Origin: Gemmatimonadota bacterium
GTDB taxonomy: Bacteria > Gemmatimonadota > Gemmatimonadetes > Longimicrobiales > Gaopeijiaceae
Assembly: GCA_022340865.1 (NCBI GenBank)
Contig: JAJDNC010000123.1
Span: 1 to 48,787, forward strand
DNA: 48,787 nucleotides
Reading direction: 5' to 3'
The position numbers and the translations under genes are program-made. A model generated the notes under the pieces. That model saw only the letters and a list, made by a program, of their open reading frames with translations, was not told the origin of the DNA and did no database searches. Shown here one piece after another: positions 8,201-16,053 of this stretch (its first letter is position 1; every line of letters begins with the position of its first letter).

Positions 8201-10317
8201 GTGGCGGGGACGCGCTTCACCTCGTCGTAGCCCCGGCGAATGACGCGCATGTTGTCGTCCACCACGCGCTGGCCGAGCTTGCCGAACTTGGCCTCGATCT
8301 GGGCGGCGATGCCCTCGAAAAGCCCCTTCTCGTCCATGCCCTCGTTCTTGGCCAGCGGCGCGCACTTGAAGAACGCGCCCATGAACGCGACACCCTGCAT
8401 GCGGTAGCGCAGCTCGGGGTCCTGGGCCTCCGCCGAAGCGATGCCGAAGCCGTCCAGGCAGAAGACCTGGATGTCCTTCTCCTTGACGGCGCGGCGTGCC
8501 TGCGCGGGGAGGTTCCGCCACACCTGCTCGGGCTCCTCGTTGCTCTGGATGACGAAGACGCCGCCCTTCTCCATCCCCGCCAGGGGATCGGAGTGCCGGA
8601 AGACGTTGCCGTCGGGCGAGAGCACCACGTTCACGTGCTTGAGCTCCGCGTTGAGCTTGATGGGCTCGTGCGCGAGGACCGCGTAGAACGTGGTGGGCTG
8701 GCCCTTCTTCTCGGAGCCGTACTTGGGGTTCGCCTTGACGTCCATGCCGAAGAGCTCGAAGGCCGTCATGGCGATGTTCTTGCCCATGGTGATGGCGCCC
8801 CATCCACCCACCGAGTGGATGCGCAGCGCCGTCGAGCCCTCGGGCAGCAGGTTCAGGTCCCCCGCCGGCTCCAAGGCGAGCTCGCCGAGGTGCGGATAGG
8901 CCTCGAGGAGCTCCTCCTGCCAGATCTGGAGCTTGGGCAGGCGGGTGCCCTTCCGGATGAAGTCGATCCCCAGGTAGAACTGCCGCTGGTGCCTCCCCTC
9001 GGGGAGCATGTTGTTCACCGCGGCGACGATGTCGCCGGGCTGGATGTCGCGGCTGCCGAAGCCGAAGCCCGCGGAGTAGAAGTCGGGGGTCCCGGCGGGA
9101 TCCACGGGGGCGAGCTTCGGGAACGGGAGCCCGGTCTTGCCGTTGGTGCGCTGCGCCTTCCAGTTCTCCATCCCCTGGGTCATGGCCGCCCGGATCTCCC
9201 GGAGGAGGGGCGGGTCCACCGCCAGGGGCTGGTCGCAACGCTCCAGCACCGTCACGCCCTTCTTGCCCGCGAGGAGCTTCGTGACCAGGTCGGCGGGGAA
9301 CGGGCGGAACATGGTGACGTTCAGGACGCCCACCTTGAGCCCCTGCTTACGCAGGTGCTCGGCCACCACCTCGAGGTTCGGCACCACCGAGCCCTGCCCG
9401 GCGAGCACGTAGTCGGCGTCCTCGATGAGGTAGCCCACCGCCCGGGCGTACGCGCGGCCGGTGAGAGCCGCGAACTCCCGGAACGCCCGGTCCGCCAGGT
9501 CGACGATGTGGTCGAAGTAGAAGGGCCGCTGGGACGCCACGCCCTGGGCGTAGGAGTCCTGGTTCTGCACCGGCCCGAGCATGGCGGGCTGGTCCACGCT
9601 GAAGAGCTCGGGGATGCGCCGGCGCTTCTCGCCGAAGGTCAGCCGCTGGGCTCCGGTGGGCGACTCGATGATGTCCGACGGATCGCCGAGGAACTCCCTC
9701 ACCAGCTCCGGCTCGGCGAGCCTCGCCGTCTCGATGACGTGGGAGGTGAGGAAGCCGTCCTGGGCGTTGAGCCCCGGGTTGAGGGACAGCTCCGCGATGC
9801 GGTGGGCGATGAGGGAGTAGTCTCCCGCCTCCTGCACGTTCTTGGCGAAGAGCTGGAAGAAGCCGGTGTCGTCCACGGCGTGGTAGTCGTCGTGGCCCGC
9901 GTGCACGTTGAGCGCATGCTTGGTCATGGCGCGGGCGGCGATGTTCAGCACGTAGGTGAGACGCTTGCCGGTGGCCGCGTACAGCGACTCGTGCATGTAC
10001 GCGATGCCCTGTCCGCTGGAGAAGTTCGTGGAGCGGAGCCCCGTCATGCTCATCCCCGCGGTCACCGCGGCGGCGGCGTGCTCGCCCTCCGGCTCGAAGA
10101 AGAGGAGCCGGCGGCCGTTCACGTTGGTCTTGCCGGCGGCCATGGCGGCGGCCCACCCCTCGCCCATCTGCGTGGACGGAGTGATGGGATACGCGCCCGC
10201 GGCCTCGCTCCCCAGGGTCTCCGAGTGCACCACCGACCCGGTTCCGTCGGTGGCGGTCAGGACTCCGGGATACTTGGGAACTGCGGCACCCTCGCGGGGC
10301 CCGGTCTGCTTGCTCAT
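5218..10317 (-). CDS. nifJ: Giant pyruvate:ferredoxin oxidoreductase (NifJ-type) with C-terminal ferredoxin module
   Basis: A 1699-residue one-chain 2-oxoacid:ferredoxin oxidoreductase; ordinary NifJ is about 1200. It oxidises pyruvate and CoA to acetyl-CoA and CO2 with thiamine diphosphate, passing electrons through Fe-S clusters to ferredoxin. Visible parts in order: alpha domain with AYPITPST (42-49); a gamma domain in the middle (SVGGWGAITMGKNIA); two ferredoxin motifs (CTGCSQCWVQCP near 790 and CKGCNICVDVCP near 925); thiamine domain with CMGCGEKT (near 1003), IGGDGAMLDIGFQN (near 1205) and DTQVYSNTGGQACTS; a coiled coil with an 11-residue repeat; an Ala/Pro- and Glu-rich linker; and a terminal CTSCNDC...CP cluster site (near 1626). 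The start overlaps the rnfB-like stop by four bases (ATGA). Pyruvate as substrate is inferred from the NifJ-like sequence; another 2-oxoacid is possible. Confidence 0.9.
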   Translation of the reverse strand: MSKQTGPREGAAVPKYPGVLTATDGTGSVVHSETLGSEAAGAYPITPSTQMGEGWAAAMAAGKTNVNGRRLLFFEPEGEHAAAAVTAGMSMTGLRSTNFSSGQGIAYMHESLYAATGKRLTYVLNIAARAMTKHALNVHAGHDDYHAVDDTGFFQLFAKNVQEAGDYSLIAHRIAELSLNPGLNAQDGFLTSHVIETARLAEPELVREFLGDPSDIIESPTGAQRLTFGEKRRRIPELFSVDQPAMLGPVQNQDSYAQGVASQRPFYFDHIVDLADRAFREFAALTGRAYARAVGYLIEDADYVLAGQGSVVPNLEVVAEHLRKQGLKVGVLNVTMFRPFPADLVTKLLAGKKGVTVLERCDQPLAVDPPLLREIRAAMTQGMENWKAQRTNGKTGLPFPKLAPVDPAGTPDFYSAGFGFGSRDIQPGDIVAAVNNMLPEGRHQRQFYLGIDFIRKGTRLPKLQIWQEELLEAYPHLGELALEPAGDLNLLPEGSTALRIHSVGGWGAITMGKNIAMTAFELFGMDVKANPKYGSEKKGQPTTFYAVLAHEPIKLNAELKHVNVVLSPDGNVFRHSDPLAGMEKGGVFVIQSNEEPEQVWRNLPAQARRAVKEKDIQVFCLDGFGIASAEAQDPELRYRMQGVAFMGAFFKCAPLAKNEGMDEKGLFEGIAAQIEAKFGKLGQRVVDDNMRVIRRGYDEVKRVPATEEVSADEATEAPGSYMPYLLNTPKAEQGIGNQGRFFEQVCALCSIGQDGIADPYAALSAIPAATSTVRDMTNIRFEVPSLIAEKCTGCSQCWVQCPDAAIPGLVLSVEDLYDTVIRTTADGKPNDRVKQIAKHLSRETRKILKGVPFKSFGEVAASAYANVVDKLGWDADRRAQLDEQWARVYPVLDEFPLAKTAPFFDLPESKQKDSGGLLAITINPEACKGCNICVDVCPEHALVTVQQDEEVVAKLRRNWKVWEQLPDTDDSFINIRDLDEGIGVLSSLLLKKDNYRSMAGGDGSCMGCGEKTAVHLVTSTVEALMQPRVDKLLKRVDELVASLDTQARELVGSETDVAKAAKEPGEQVGVKLPAAKKERLTLLQKSMEELEHLKWLYVEGPSGRGRVSLGITNSTGCSSVWGSTYPYNPYPFPWVNHLFQDAPSIAIGVFEGHMRKMGDHFLALRKAEQLAADTYDDAEFARLAEEFDWQQFTDEEFRLCPPILSIGGDGAMLDIGFQNLSRLMASGKPIRVMVLDTQVYSNTGGQACTSGFTGQVADMSAWGKAQHGKSEVRKELAFIAMAHRGVFVHQSSQASASHLIEGVIKGLNTRRPAVFNIYTPCPVEHGLADDWAPTAARLALESRAFPFLTYDPDAGQDVADCLSLDGNPSTDQVWPTYELKYVDAEGNEASMELPLTVADWAATEVRFRKNFSELAEEDVDDSFVPFADFTVLSHEEREGKKPFIWTLTDERKLKRLQVSNEMVILAEDRLLFWHQIKEMAGLDVPDAVRDTLAATMDEEYEAKLSALKAEYEAKLADLKSTYPRAIARRMAEGLLKMGDGQMTMQDLLTRANAIPGLQPIGPVDGISFGDGASVPAAAPAAEAPAGGNGASSTAVLEAPAAPAPAPAAEEEEEEESFGLEAYIETPRCTSCNDCTNLNNRMFAYDENKQAYIKDVHAGTFAQLVQAAEKCPAGIIHPGEPVNPKEKDLDKWIKRAEPFN
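5773..5823 (-). repeat. 33-bp direct repeat encoding an 11-residue coiled-coil unit
   Basis: An identical 18-base block occurs at 5773-5790 and 5806-5823, a 33-bp period in frame with the PFOR gene. It encodes EYEAKLSALKA followed by EYEAKLADLKS, a hendecad-type coiled coil between the thiamine domain and the terminal ferredoxin module. Confidence 0.8.
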
Positions 10318-11165
10318 GCGGCCTCACTCCCGGCGGGGACGAGGAGCTCGGCGAACTGCTGGCCCTCGATCCAGACGATGGCCCTGGTGGGGCATCGCTC
10401 GACCGCCTTGGGGTTCTCTAGCTCGATCTTGTCGTAGTCGATGACCGCCAGGCCCTCGATCATCTCGATGAGACCCGGCGCGTCCGCGGCGCAGCGGCCG
10501 CAGGCGTTGCACGCCACCGAGCACACGGCCTCGGCCGCGTCACCCGACAGCAGGTTCTTGCACTGCACCAGCAGGTGGTGGTCCTGGGGCATCACCACGA
10601 ACAGGTCCAGCGGGCACGCGTCCACGCAGTCGCCGCAGGCGGTGCACCTGTCGGGATCCACCACCGGGAGCCCGAAGGGGCTCATGACGATGGCGTCGAA
10701 GGTGCACGCCACCGCGCAGTCGGCGAAGCCCAGGCACCCCCAGGAGCACGCCTTGCCGCCGCCCGTCACCGCAGCCGCCGCCGCGCAGCTCTCCACGCCG
10801 TGGTAGGAGCCTTTGTACACGGACACGTCCCGGCCCCCGGCGCAGAGCAGCCGCGCCACGCGCTTGTCCGCCTCGCCGGCAGCCACGCCCAGATAGGTCG
10901 CGATGTCTTCCTTGGCGTCGGCGGTGGCGACGGTACAGGTCGCCGGTGGGATCTCCCCGCGCACCACCGCTTCGGCGAAGGCCCTGCACCCGGCCTGGCC
11001 ACAGGCGCCGCAGTCGTTGCCGGGAAGCAGCTCCCGGACTCCCTCGACGCGCGGATCCTCCCACACCTTGAAGTTGGCGTGGACCACCGAGATGAAGATG
11101 CCGAACACCATGGTCACGCCACCCAGGACGATGACCGAGACGAGAAGCTCGTGCGGGGTGATCAC
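10314..11165 (-). CDS. RnfB-like membrane-anchored Fe-S electron-transfer protein
   Basis: A 283-residue protein with one N-terminal helix (about 7-28). A four-cysteine Fe-S domain typical of RnfB follows (GNDCGACGQAGC, with Cys52, 55, 60 and 77). Later come CSWGCLGFADCAVAC (140-154), a classical ferredoxin motif CTACGDCVDACP (174-185), and a last group (Cys215, 219, 222, 225, 258). RnfB in the Rnf complex takes electrons from ferredoxin. Here no other Rnf gene is adjacent, so the protein probably serves as redox mediator between the two oxidoreductases and the membrane; this is inference. GTG start with AGGAG seven bases upstream. It begins 9 bp after the upstream stop and overlaps the PFOR start. 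Confidence 0.85.
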   Translation of the reverse strand: MITPHELLVSVIVLGGVTMVFGIFISVVHANFKVWEDPRVEGVRELLPGNDCGACGQAGCRAFAEAVVRGEIPPATCTVATADAKEDIATYLGVAAGEADKRVARLLCAGGRDVSVYKGSYHGVESCAAAAAVTGGGKACSWGCLGFADCAVACTFDAIVMSPFGLPVVDPDRCTACGDCVDACPLDLFVVMPQDHHLLVQCKNLLSGDAAEAVCSVACNACGRCAADAPGLIEMIEGLAVIDYDKIELENPKAVERCPTRAIVWIEGQQFAELLVPAGSEAA

Positions 11166-11174
11166 GGCGCTCTC

Positions 11175-12209
11175 CTACGCTCCCGGGGTCCCGAGGTCCA
11201 CCTGGGCCAGCAGCAGCGCGGCGAGGCGGTCGGCCGGCACCTCCTCCACGGGCGCGGAGGGAACGGCTCCCTCCACGTCCAGCGCCACGCCCGCCGGCTT
11301 CTTCGCCAGAGCCTCCAGGTGCTCCAGCTCCTCCAGCCAGACCGGCGTCCTGCGGCCGTGTCCCACGGACGGCTTCTCGGGCATGTGCGTCACGGTGATA
11401 CGCTGCGACGGCGTCGCACCCGCGTCGGGATCGTGGACGAAACGCGCCTGCTCGTCCCGCTCCTCGTCGAAGAGGAGCGCCACGCCGGGATGGGGCGAGG
11501 ACGCCAGTCCCGAGAGCTCCGCGACGTCGGCGGTCTGGACCACGTACGTGCCGGGGGTGATGAGCCGCGCCAGCGGAGCCGGCGTCGTGGGTCCCTTCAC
11601 AACCAGGATGATCTTCACGAGCCCGTCCAGGAACTCGCCCAGCCCGGCCGGCAGAAGGTCCTCGTTGCCCACCTCCACCACCAGGGGTGGTGCCAGCTGG
11701 CGCTCGGAGCGGTTCCACTTGCGGAACGCCAGGCTCGACAGGAACACGTTGTGCTCGTCGGGCTCGAAGCGGCCGTCCCGGGCCAGCTCCACGGCGCGCG
11801 ACGCGCCGAACACCTGCCCGACGTGGTCGAGGGCGTCCTTGACCGCGTCACGCAGGTCTTCGCCGGGGCCCACCACCACGTGGTGGAACTCCTCGCCCAT
11901 GGAGAACCCGTCCAGGATCTCCTCGGCACGCTCCAGCACGCCCTCCGCCTCGGTGCTGAGCCTCTCGCCGCTCCCCAGCAGGAACGCGAACTTCTCGGCG
12001 TTCAGGCGGCCCACGGCGAACGGACCGAGCTCCATGATGGCCTGCTCGGCGCGGTACTCGCTGGCGCCCCGGCGGCTGGTCACGAAGGTGCGGATCTCCT
12101 CCACCGCCGTGGCCACCGCCGAGTGGAACGCCTCCACCCTTGGGGTCAAAGCCTTCAGAGCGGCCACCGTCAGGTCGCCGCTGTCGAGCCCCGAGTTCTC
12201 AGACGGCAT
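11175..12209 (-). CDS. Unknown cysteine-free protein embedded in the 2-oxoacid:ferredoxin operon
   Basis: A 344-residue soluble-looking protein with no signal peptide, no membrane helix and no cysteine in its whole length. That is striking between genes for Fe-S enzymes. The first third is helical and charged (residues about 20-130); the middle alternates strands and helices in a Rossmann-like pattern (APPLVVEVGNEDLLP, GLVKIILVVKGPTTPAP, ITPGTYVVQTADVAEL); the end is a short helical tail. The gene overlaps the stop of korB by 11 bp and is followed 9 bp later by the rnfB-like gene, so co-translation is very likely. No family was recognised. An accessory, assembly or regulatory role for the oxidoreductases is only a contextual guess. 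Confidence 0.85.
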   Translation of the reverse strand: MPSENSGLDSGDLTVAALKALTPRVEAFHSAVATAVEEIRTFVTSRRGASEYRAEQAIMELGPFAVGRLNAEKFAFLLGSGERLSTEAEGVLERAEEILDGFSMGEEFHHVVVGPGEDLRDAVKDALDHVGQVFGASRAVELARDGRFEPDEHNVFLSSLAFRKWNRSERQLAPPLVVEVGNEDLLPAGLGEFLDGLVKIILVVKGPTTPAPLARLITPGTYVVQTADVAELSGLASSPHPGVALLFDEERDEQARFVHDPDAGATPSQRITVTHMPEKPSVGHGRRTPVWLEELEHLEALAKKPAGVALDVEGAVPSAPVEEVPADRLAALLLAQVDLGTPGA

Positions 12210-13155
12210 AGCGGTCGAAATCCTCGTTCAGGAGGTCCATCTTCTCCCGGGCGGTACGCTTCTGCAGCGCACGGGTCTCCTCGTACCGGGGACGGGACTC
12301 GTCACGGAAGAAGAGCCCCAGCCGGATCGCGCTCATGTCCTCCGCCAGCTCCCTGGCCCGGTTCAGGTCCGCGGGGTCGTGGCGGGTGGTGTTCTTGTAG
12401 ATCTTCTCGATGCCCGCGGCCCGGATCCCCTCCGGATGATCCAGGATCTCGATCATGTCGGGCGTCTTCACCGCGTCGGTGAAGAGGTCGGGCATGAAGT
12501 GCGGGCAGCGCTGCAGGACGCGCACGAAGGCGAAGCCCCGGTGCTCGTACGCCGCCTTGAGCGTCGCGAACAAATGGGCCGGGATCCACTCGGCGGTCTG
12601 CGCCACGAACGATGCGTTGGTCACCCCGAGGGTGGCCTCCAGCGGGTTCATGGGGAGCAGGTAGCTGCCCCGCGGCTGCGTGTTGCTCTTGTAGCCCCGC
12701 GGCGTCGTGGGCGACGTCTGCTTCTTGGTGAGCCCATAGATGTTGTTGTCCAGGAGCAGCGCCACCATGTCCAGGTTGTAGCGCGTGGCGTGGATCCAGT
12801 GCCCGGCGCCGATGGAGACGCAGTCTCCGTCCCCCATGACCGCGAAGACGTCGAGCTCCGGCCGGCTGAGCTTCACGCCGGTGGCCACGGGAAGCGCGCG
12901 CCCGTGGATGCCGTGGAAGCCGTACGTGTTCATGTAGTGGGGGAAGCGGCTCGAGCACCCGATCCCGGACACGAACACCGTGGTCTCGGGCTTGAGCTGC
13001 TTGTCCGCCATGAGACGCTGCGCCGCCGTGAGCACCGAGTGGTCGCCGCAGCCGGAGCACCACCGTGCGATGGGCCCCTCGTAGTCGCCCATCTCGAAGA
13101 CGCGGTCGTCGTCCTCGTCGGCGAGGTGCAGCAGGGAGCAGGACGGCATGATCAT
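12199..13155 (-). CDS. korB: 2-oxoacid:ferredoxin oxidoreductase beta subunit (2-oxoglutarate type)
   Basis: A 318-residue thiamine-diphosphate subunit. WCSGCGDHSV near residue 32 and GIGCSSRFPHYM give the Fe-S and thiamine pocket cysteines. MGDGDCVSIGAGHWIHATR followed by LLLDNNIYGLTKKQTSPTT is the Mg-thiamine diphosphate site. These patterns match KorB-type two-subunit enzymes converting 2-oxoglutarate and CoA to succinyl-CoA, CO2 and reduced ferredoxin; other 2-oxoacids cannot be excluded. The first ATG is chosen because GGAGGTGA lies at ideal distance and the codon overlaps the korA stop (ATGA); a second ATG two codons later is less well placed. It forms a heterodimer pair with korA. Confidence 0.93.
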   Translation of the reverse strand: MIMPSCSLLHLADEDDDRVFEMGDYEGPIARWCSGCGDHSVLTAAQRLMADKQLKPETTVFVSGIGCSSRFPHYMNTYGFHGIHGRALPVATGVKLSRPELDVFAVMGDGDCVSIGAGHWIHATRYNLDMVALLLDNNIYGLTKKQTSPTTPRGYKSNTQPRGSYLLPMNPLEATLGVTNASFVAQTAEWIPAHLFATLKAAYEHRGFAFVRVLQRCPHFMPDLFTDAVKTPDMIEILDHPEGIRAAGIEKIYKNTTRHDPADLNRARELAEDMSAIRLGLFFRDESRPRYEETRALQKRTAREKMDLLNEDFDRYAV

Positions 13156-15056
13156 GCCTCACCTCCGGGCATGTGTTGGCGGATGGCCTGAAGGATCTTG
13201 CCCGGGCGCAGGGGCTCGCCGAGGACCCGGGTCCAGCAGTCGACGTCCACGAGCGTCTGGGCGCGGAGCATCATGGCCAGCTGTCCGTAACGCCGGTTCT
13301 CCGGCGTGATGTATGGATCGCCCACGATGTCGGAGTAGTTGATCTCCACCGTCATCACCTTCTCGAAGCGGCCGAAGATCTCCTTGAGGCCCGGCTGCAG
13401 AGGTGACAGGAACGTCAGGTGCGTGCTGGAGACCGACAGGCCCTCCTTGCGGGCTCGGCCCACGGCCTCCTCGATGGCACCCTTGGTGCTCCCCCAACCC
13501 ACGATGAGCAGGTCGCCTCCCTCTGGATCGCCGTTGATCTCCGGAGGGAGCAGCGTGCTCTGGAAGACCGCGAGCTTGCGGCTCCGCATGGTCATGGAGC
13601 GCTGCACGGTATCGGAGTCGTACGCGACCTTGCTCCGCTCGTCGTGGGCGAGCCCCGTGAGGGTGTGCTCGCCCCCGGCCTGACCGGGGATGAAGCGCCT
13701 GGAGAGCCCCGTCTCGGGATCCCAGTCGTAGGGCTTGGCGCCCGCGGGAATCGGACGCTGGTCCGGCGGCCCCGCCTGCCACTCCGGCGACAGCTCCGGA
13801 CGGGGGAAGGGCGCCACGCCGGTGGCGAGGTTCGCGTCGGACAGCACGATGACCACGGTGCGCAGGGCCTCGGCGATGCGCCGGGCGGTGGTCATGATGT
13901 CGAAGCACTCACCGATGGTGGCGGGCGCCATGACCACGTGAGGCGCGTCACCCGGCTGGCCGTACGTCGCCGCCAGCAGGTCCGACTGCTCCACCTTGGT
14001 GGGCAGCCCGGTGCTGGGTCCGCCGCGCTGCACGTTCACCAGCACCAGCGGGATCTCCGTCATCACCGCCAGGCCGAGGAACTCGGTCTTCAGGGCCATG
14101 CCGGGGCCCGACGTGATGGTGAACGTGCACTTGCCGGCGTACGAGGCGCCGATGGCCACGCCGGCCGCGGCGATCTCGTCCTCGGCCTGGTGCAGCACGC
14201 CGCCGTACTTCTCGAAGATCTCGCCCAGCTTGTGCGACACGCTGGTGGCCGGCGTGATGGGGTACATGGCGGCCAGGTCGAGGCCGGCTGCCACGGCACC
14301 CAGCGCGATGGCCTCGTTGCCGTTCATCACCACCATGGGTCCGGCAGCCTCCATGCCGGGAACCACGTAGCGGACGTCCAGGTTCTCTTCGGCCCAGGAG
14401 TAGCCCAGCTCCAGCAGCTTGATGTTGTTCTCGGTGATGATGGGCTTCTTGGTGCGGAAGGCGAAGGCGATCTGCTCCTTGGTGCGCTCCAGATCCCGGT
14501 CGAAAAGCCAGGTCAGCAGCCCCAGGGCGAACATGTTCTTCCCCTTGCGGGCGTTGTCCACCACGGTGAGGCACTGCTCCTCCATGGGGACCTCGATGAT
14601 CCGGTAGCTCCGGTGGGAGAGCCGCTCCATGGCGTCCTCCCACTCCTTCCGGACGGCCGGATCGGGGTGGGTGGCCCACATGTTCTCCAACAAGATCACC
14701 GCGTCGTCGGCCAGGGCGTTCAGGTCGTGCCGGCCCAGAAGCGCCTGCTCGTTGAAGGCGACGATCACGTTGGTCTCGTCGCCCCAGTTGGTGACTTCCT
14801 TGTCACCCAGGCGGATGCGGATGCCCGAGGCACCGGCGGGGTTTCGCGGCGGAGGCTCGACCTCCGCGGGGATGATCTCCACGGTCCAGACGCCGTTGCC
14901 CATCTTCGCGGACACCGACCCGAAGATGGTGCCGCACTTCTGGGCGCCTTCGCCTGAATCGGAGACGACTTCGACGGAGATGTCCGAAACGGTGTGCACG
15001 GACATTTCTTTTTCCGCCAGCGCGGAGGCGCCGGCGGTCTCTAGCTTCATCGCCAT
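13152..15056 (-). CDS. korA: 2-oxoacid:ferredoxin oxidoreductase alpha subunit (gamma-alpha fusion)
   Basis: A 634-residue subunit with the gamma domain first (about 25-230, including VSAKMGNGVWTVEI and ENMWATHPDP) and the alpha domain after it (from about 245). Alpha signatures are AMYPITPATSVSHKLGE, SGPGMALKTEFLGLAV and VNVQRGGPSTGLPTKVEQSD, all characteristic of KorA/VorB-type enzymes. It pairs with the beta subunit encoded next. This is the first gene of the operon. Two ATGs lie two codons apart; GGGGAAGG sits directly before the first and at better spacing for the second, so the start could be 15050. The pair probably replaces or complements 2-oxoglutarate dehydrogenase in the citric acid cycle, either oxidatively or reductively. 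Confidence 0.93.
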   Translation of the reverse strand: MAMKLETAGASALAEKEMSVHTVSDISVEVVSDSGEGAQKCGTIFGSVSAKMGNGVWTVEIIPAEVEPPPRNPAGASGIRIRLGDKEVTNWGDETNVIVAFNEQALLGRHDLNALADDAVILLENMWATHPDPAVRKEWEDAMERLSHRSYRIIEVPMEEQCLTVVDNARKGKNMFALGLLTWLFDRDLERTKEQIAFAFRTKKPIITENNIKLLELGYSWAEENLDVRYVVPGMEAAGPMVVMNGNEAIALGAVAAGLDLAAMYPITPATSVSHKLGEIFEKYGGVLHQAEDEIAAAGVAIGASYAGKCTFTITSGPGMALKTEFLGLAVMTEIPLVLVNVQRGGPSTGLPTKVEQSDLLAATYGQPGDAPHVVMAPATIGECFDIMTTARRIAEALRTVVIVLSDANLATGVAPFPRPELSPEWQAGPPDQRPIPAGAKPYDWDPETGLSRRFIPGQAGGEHTLTGLAHDERSKVAYDSDTVQRSMTMRSRKLAVFQSTLLPPEINGDPEGGDLLIVGWGSTKGAIEEAVGRARKEGLSVSSTHLTFLSPLQPGLKEIFGRFEKVMTVEINYSDIVGDPYITPENRRYGQLAMMLRAQTLVDVDCWTRVLGEPLRPGKILQAIRQHMPGGEA

Positions 15057-15172
15057 CCTTCCCCCGAGGAAGAGGGTCGGTTCTGTCTGTCCGGCCGGGC
15101 GGCCGGTGGCCCACGAGGAAGCTACCGGGCGGGACTCGGGGGGGGTGTCGGGAGGAAAAGGCAGCCGTCGTG

Positions 15173-15207
15173 GGGATTTGTGTTGCTCGGGGAGTGGGGG
15201 AAATCCC
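15173..15207. promoter_or_regulatory. 7-bp inverted repeat upstream of korA
   Basis: GGGATTT (15173-15179) and AAATCCC (15201-15207) form a perfect inverted repeat with centres 28 bp apart, about 120-150 bp upstream of the korA start. It could be an operator for a dimeric regulator, but nothing identifies the protein, and a chance match is possible. Confidence 0.3.
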
Positions 15208-15271
15208 TACCGGAACCGGCGTCGTCGGGAGGGGCGGAGAGCCGGGCTCCCGTGCGGTGCCGAAAGCCGCC

Positions 15272-15958
15272 TCAAACGCCGCTCCGCACCCCTTCCATGA
15301 AGGCCTTGAGACGGCCCGCGTCCAGGCGTCCACGGGGGTCCCGGAGCCCGGAGCAAACGTCCACGCCCCAGGGGCGTACCGCCGCCATGGCAACAGCGAC
15401 GTTGTCAGGGCGCAGACCGCCGGCAAGGAGGACGGGAACGTCGCTCTCCTCCACGATGCGCGCGCTCACCGACCAGTCGTGGGTGCGGCCCGTCCCGCCG
15501 AGCTCCGCCACCCGGGCCGCGGGCCTTCCCGAGTCCAGCAACAGGTAGTCCGCCCCCTCCGCGGCGCGGCGGGCTTCGTCGACGGCGGACCGACCCTCCA
15601 CGTGGACGACCTGGAGGATCACCACGCCGGAAAGGGCGGCGCGCACCGCACGACGGGTGGCGGCGGGGACGTCCCGCACGATCTGAACGCCCCGTACACC
15701 CGTTCCGCGCACGTGTGCGACGATGTCGGCGGCCCCGGTCCGCGACGTCAGGAGCACCGTGGTGACGTCGTGCGGAGCCGCGGCCGCGACCCGCGCGATG
15801 GCCTCGTCGGGGATGGGGCCGGGGCCGCTGGGCATGGCGCCCACCAGGCCGACGAAGCGCGCACCGGCCTCCGTGGCCAGGCGCAGCTCTCCCTCGTCCT
15901 GGATGCAGCAGACCTTCACCGCGGGCGCTCCGGCCCGGGACGCCGGACCCCCGCTCAC
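15272..15958 (-). CDS. Phosphoribosylanthranilate isomerase-like protein (TrpF paralogue)
   Basis: A 228-residue (beta/alpha)8 protein with TrpF landmarks. VKVCCIQ replaces the usual KICGIT but keeps the catalytic cysteine. LLLDSG carries the catalytic aspartate. Then come GGTGRTHDW, LAGGLRPDNVA and GVDVCSGLRD (phosphate site). However, the loop that normally reads SPR, supplying an arginine for anthranilate binding, is here GAMPSGPGPI without arginine. No other trp genes are nearby. The family is clear, but true TrpF activity is doubtful; it may be a paralogue acting on another sugar-phosphate adduct. GTG start, no strong ribosome-binding site. It lies 95 bp downstream of the M1 peptidase gene, same strand. 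Confidence 0.8.
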   Translation of the reverse strand: MSGGPASRAGAPAVKVCCIQDEGELRLATEAGARFVGLVGAMPSGPGPIPDEAIARVAAAAPHDVTTVLLTSRTGAADIVAHVRGTGVRGVQIVRDVPAATRRAVRAALSGVVILQVVHVEGRSAVDEARRAAEGADYLLLDSGRPAARVAELGGTGRTHDWSVSARIVEESDVPVLLAGGLRPDNVAVAMAAVRPWGVDVCSGLRDPRGRLDAGRLKAFMEGVRSGV

Positions 15959-16053
15959 CGGACACGGGCCCCCGCGGTTGCGGCCGGCTTCTCCCGGCGA
16001 CCCGGTACCACCGCCACCGCGGTCGCCGACGCCGCGCCCCGCTCATCCATACG

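Noticed and set aside
7801..10437. 878-codon plus-strand frame opposite the PFOR gene
   Set aside because: Same reason; His/Leu/Val-rich antisense translation of a well-identified gene.
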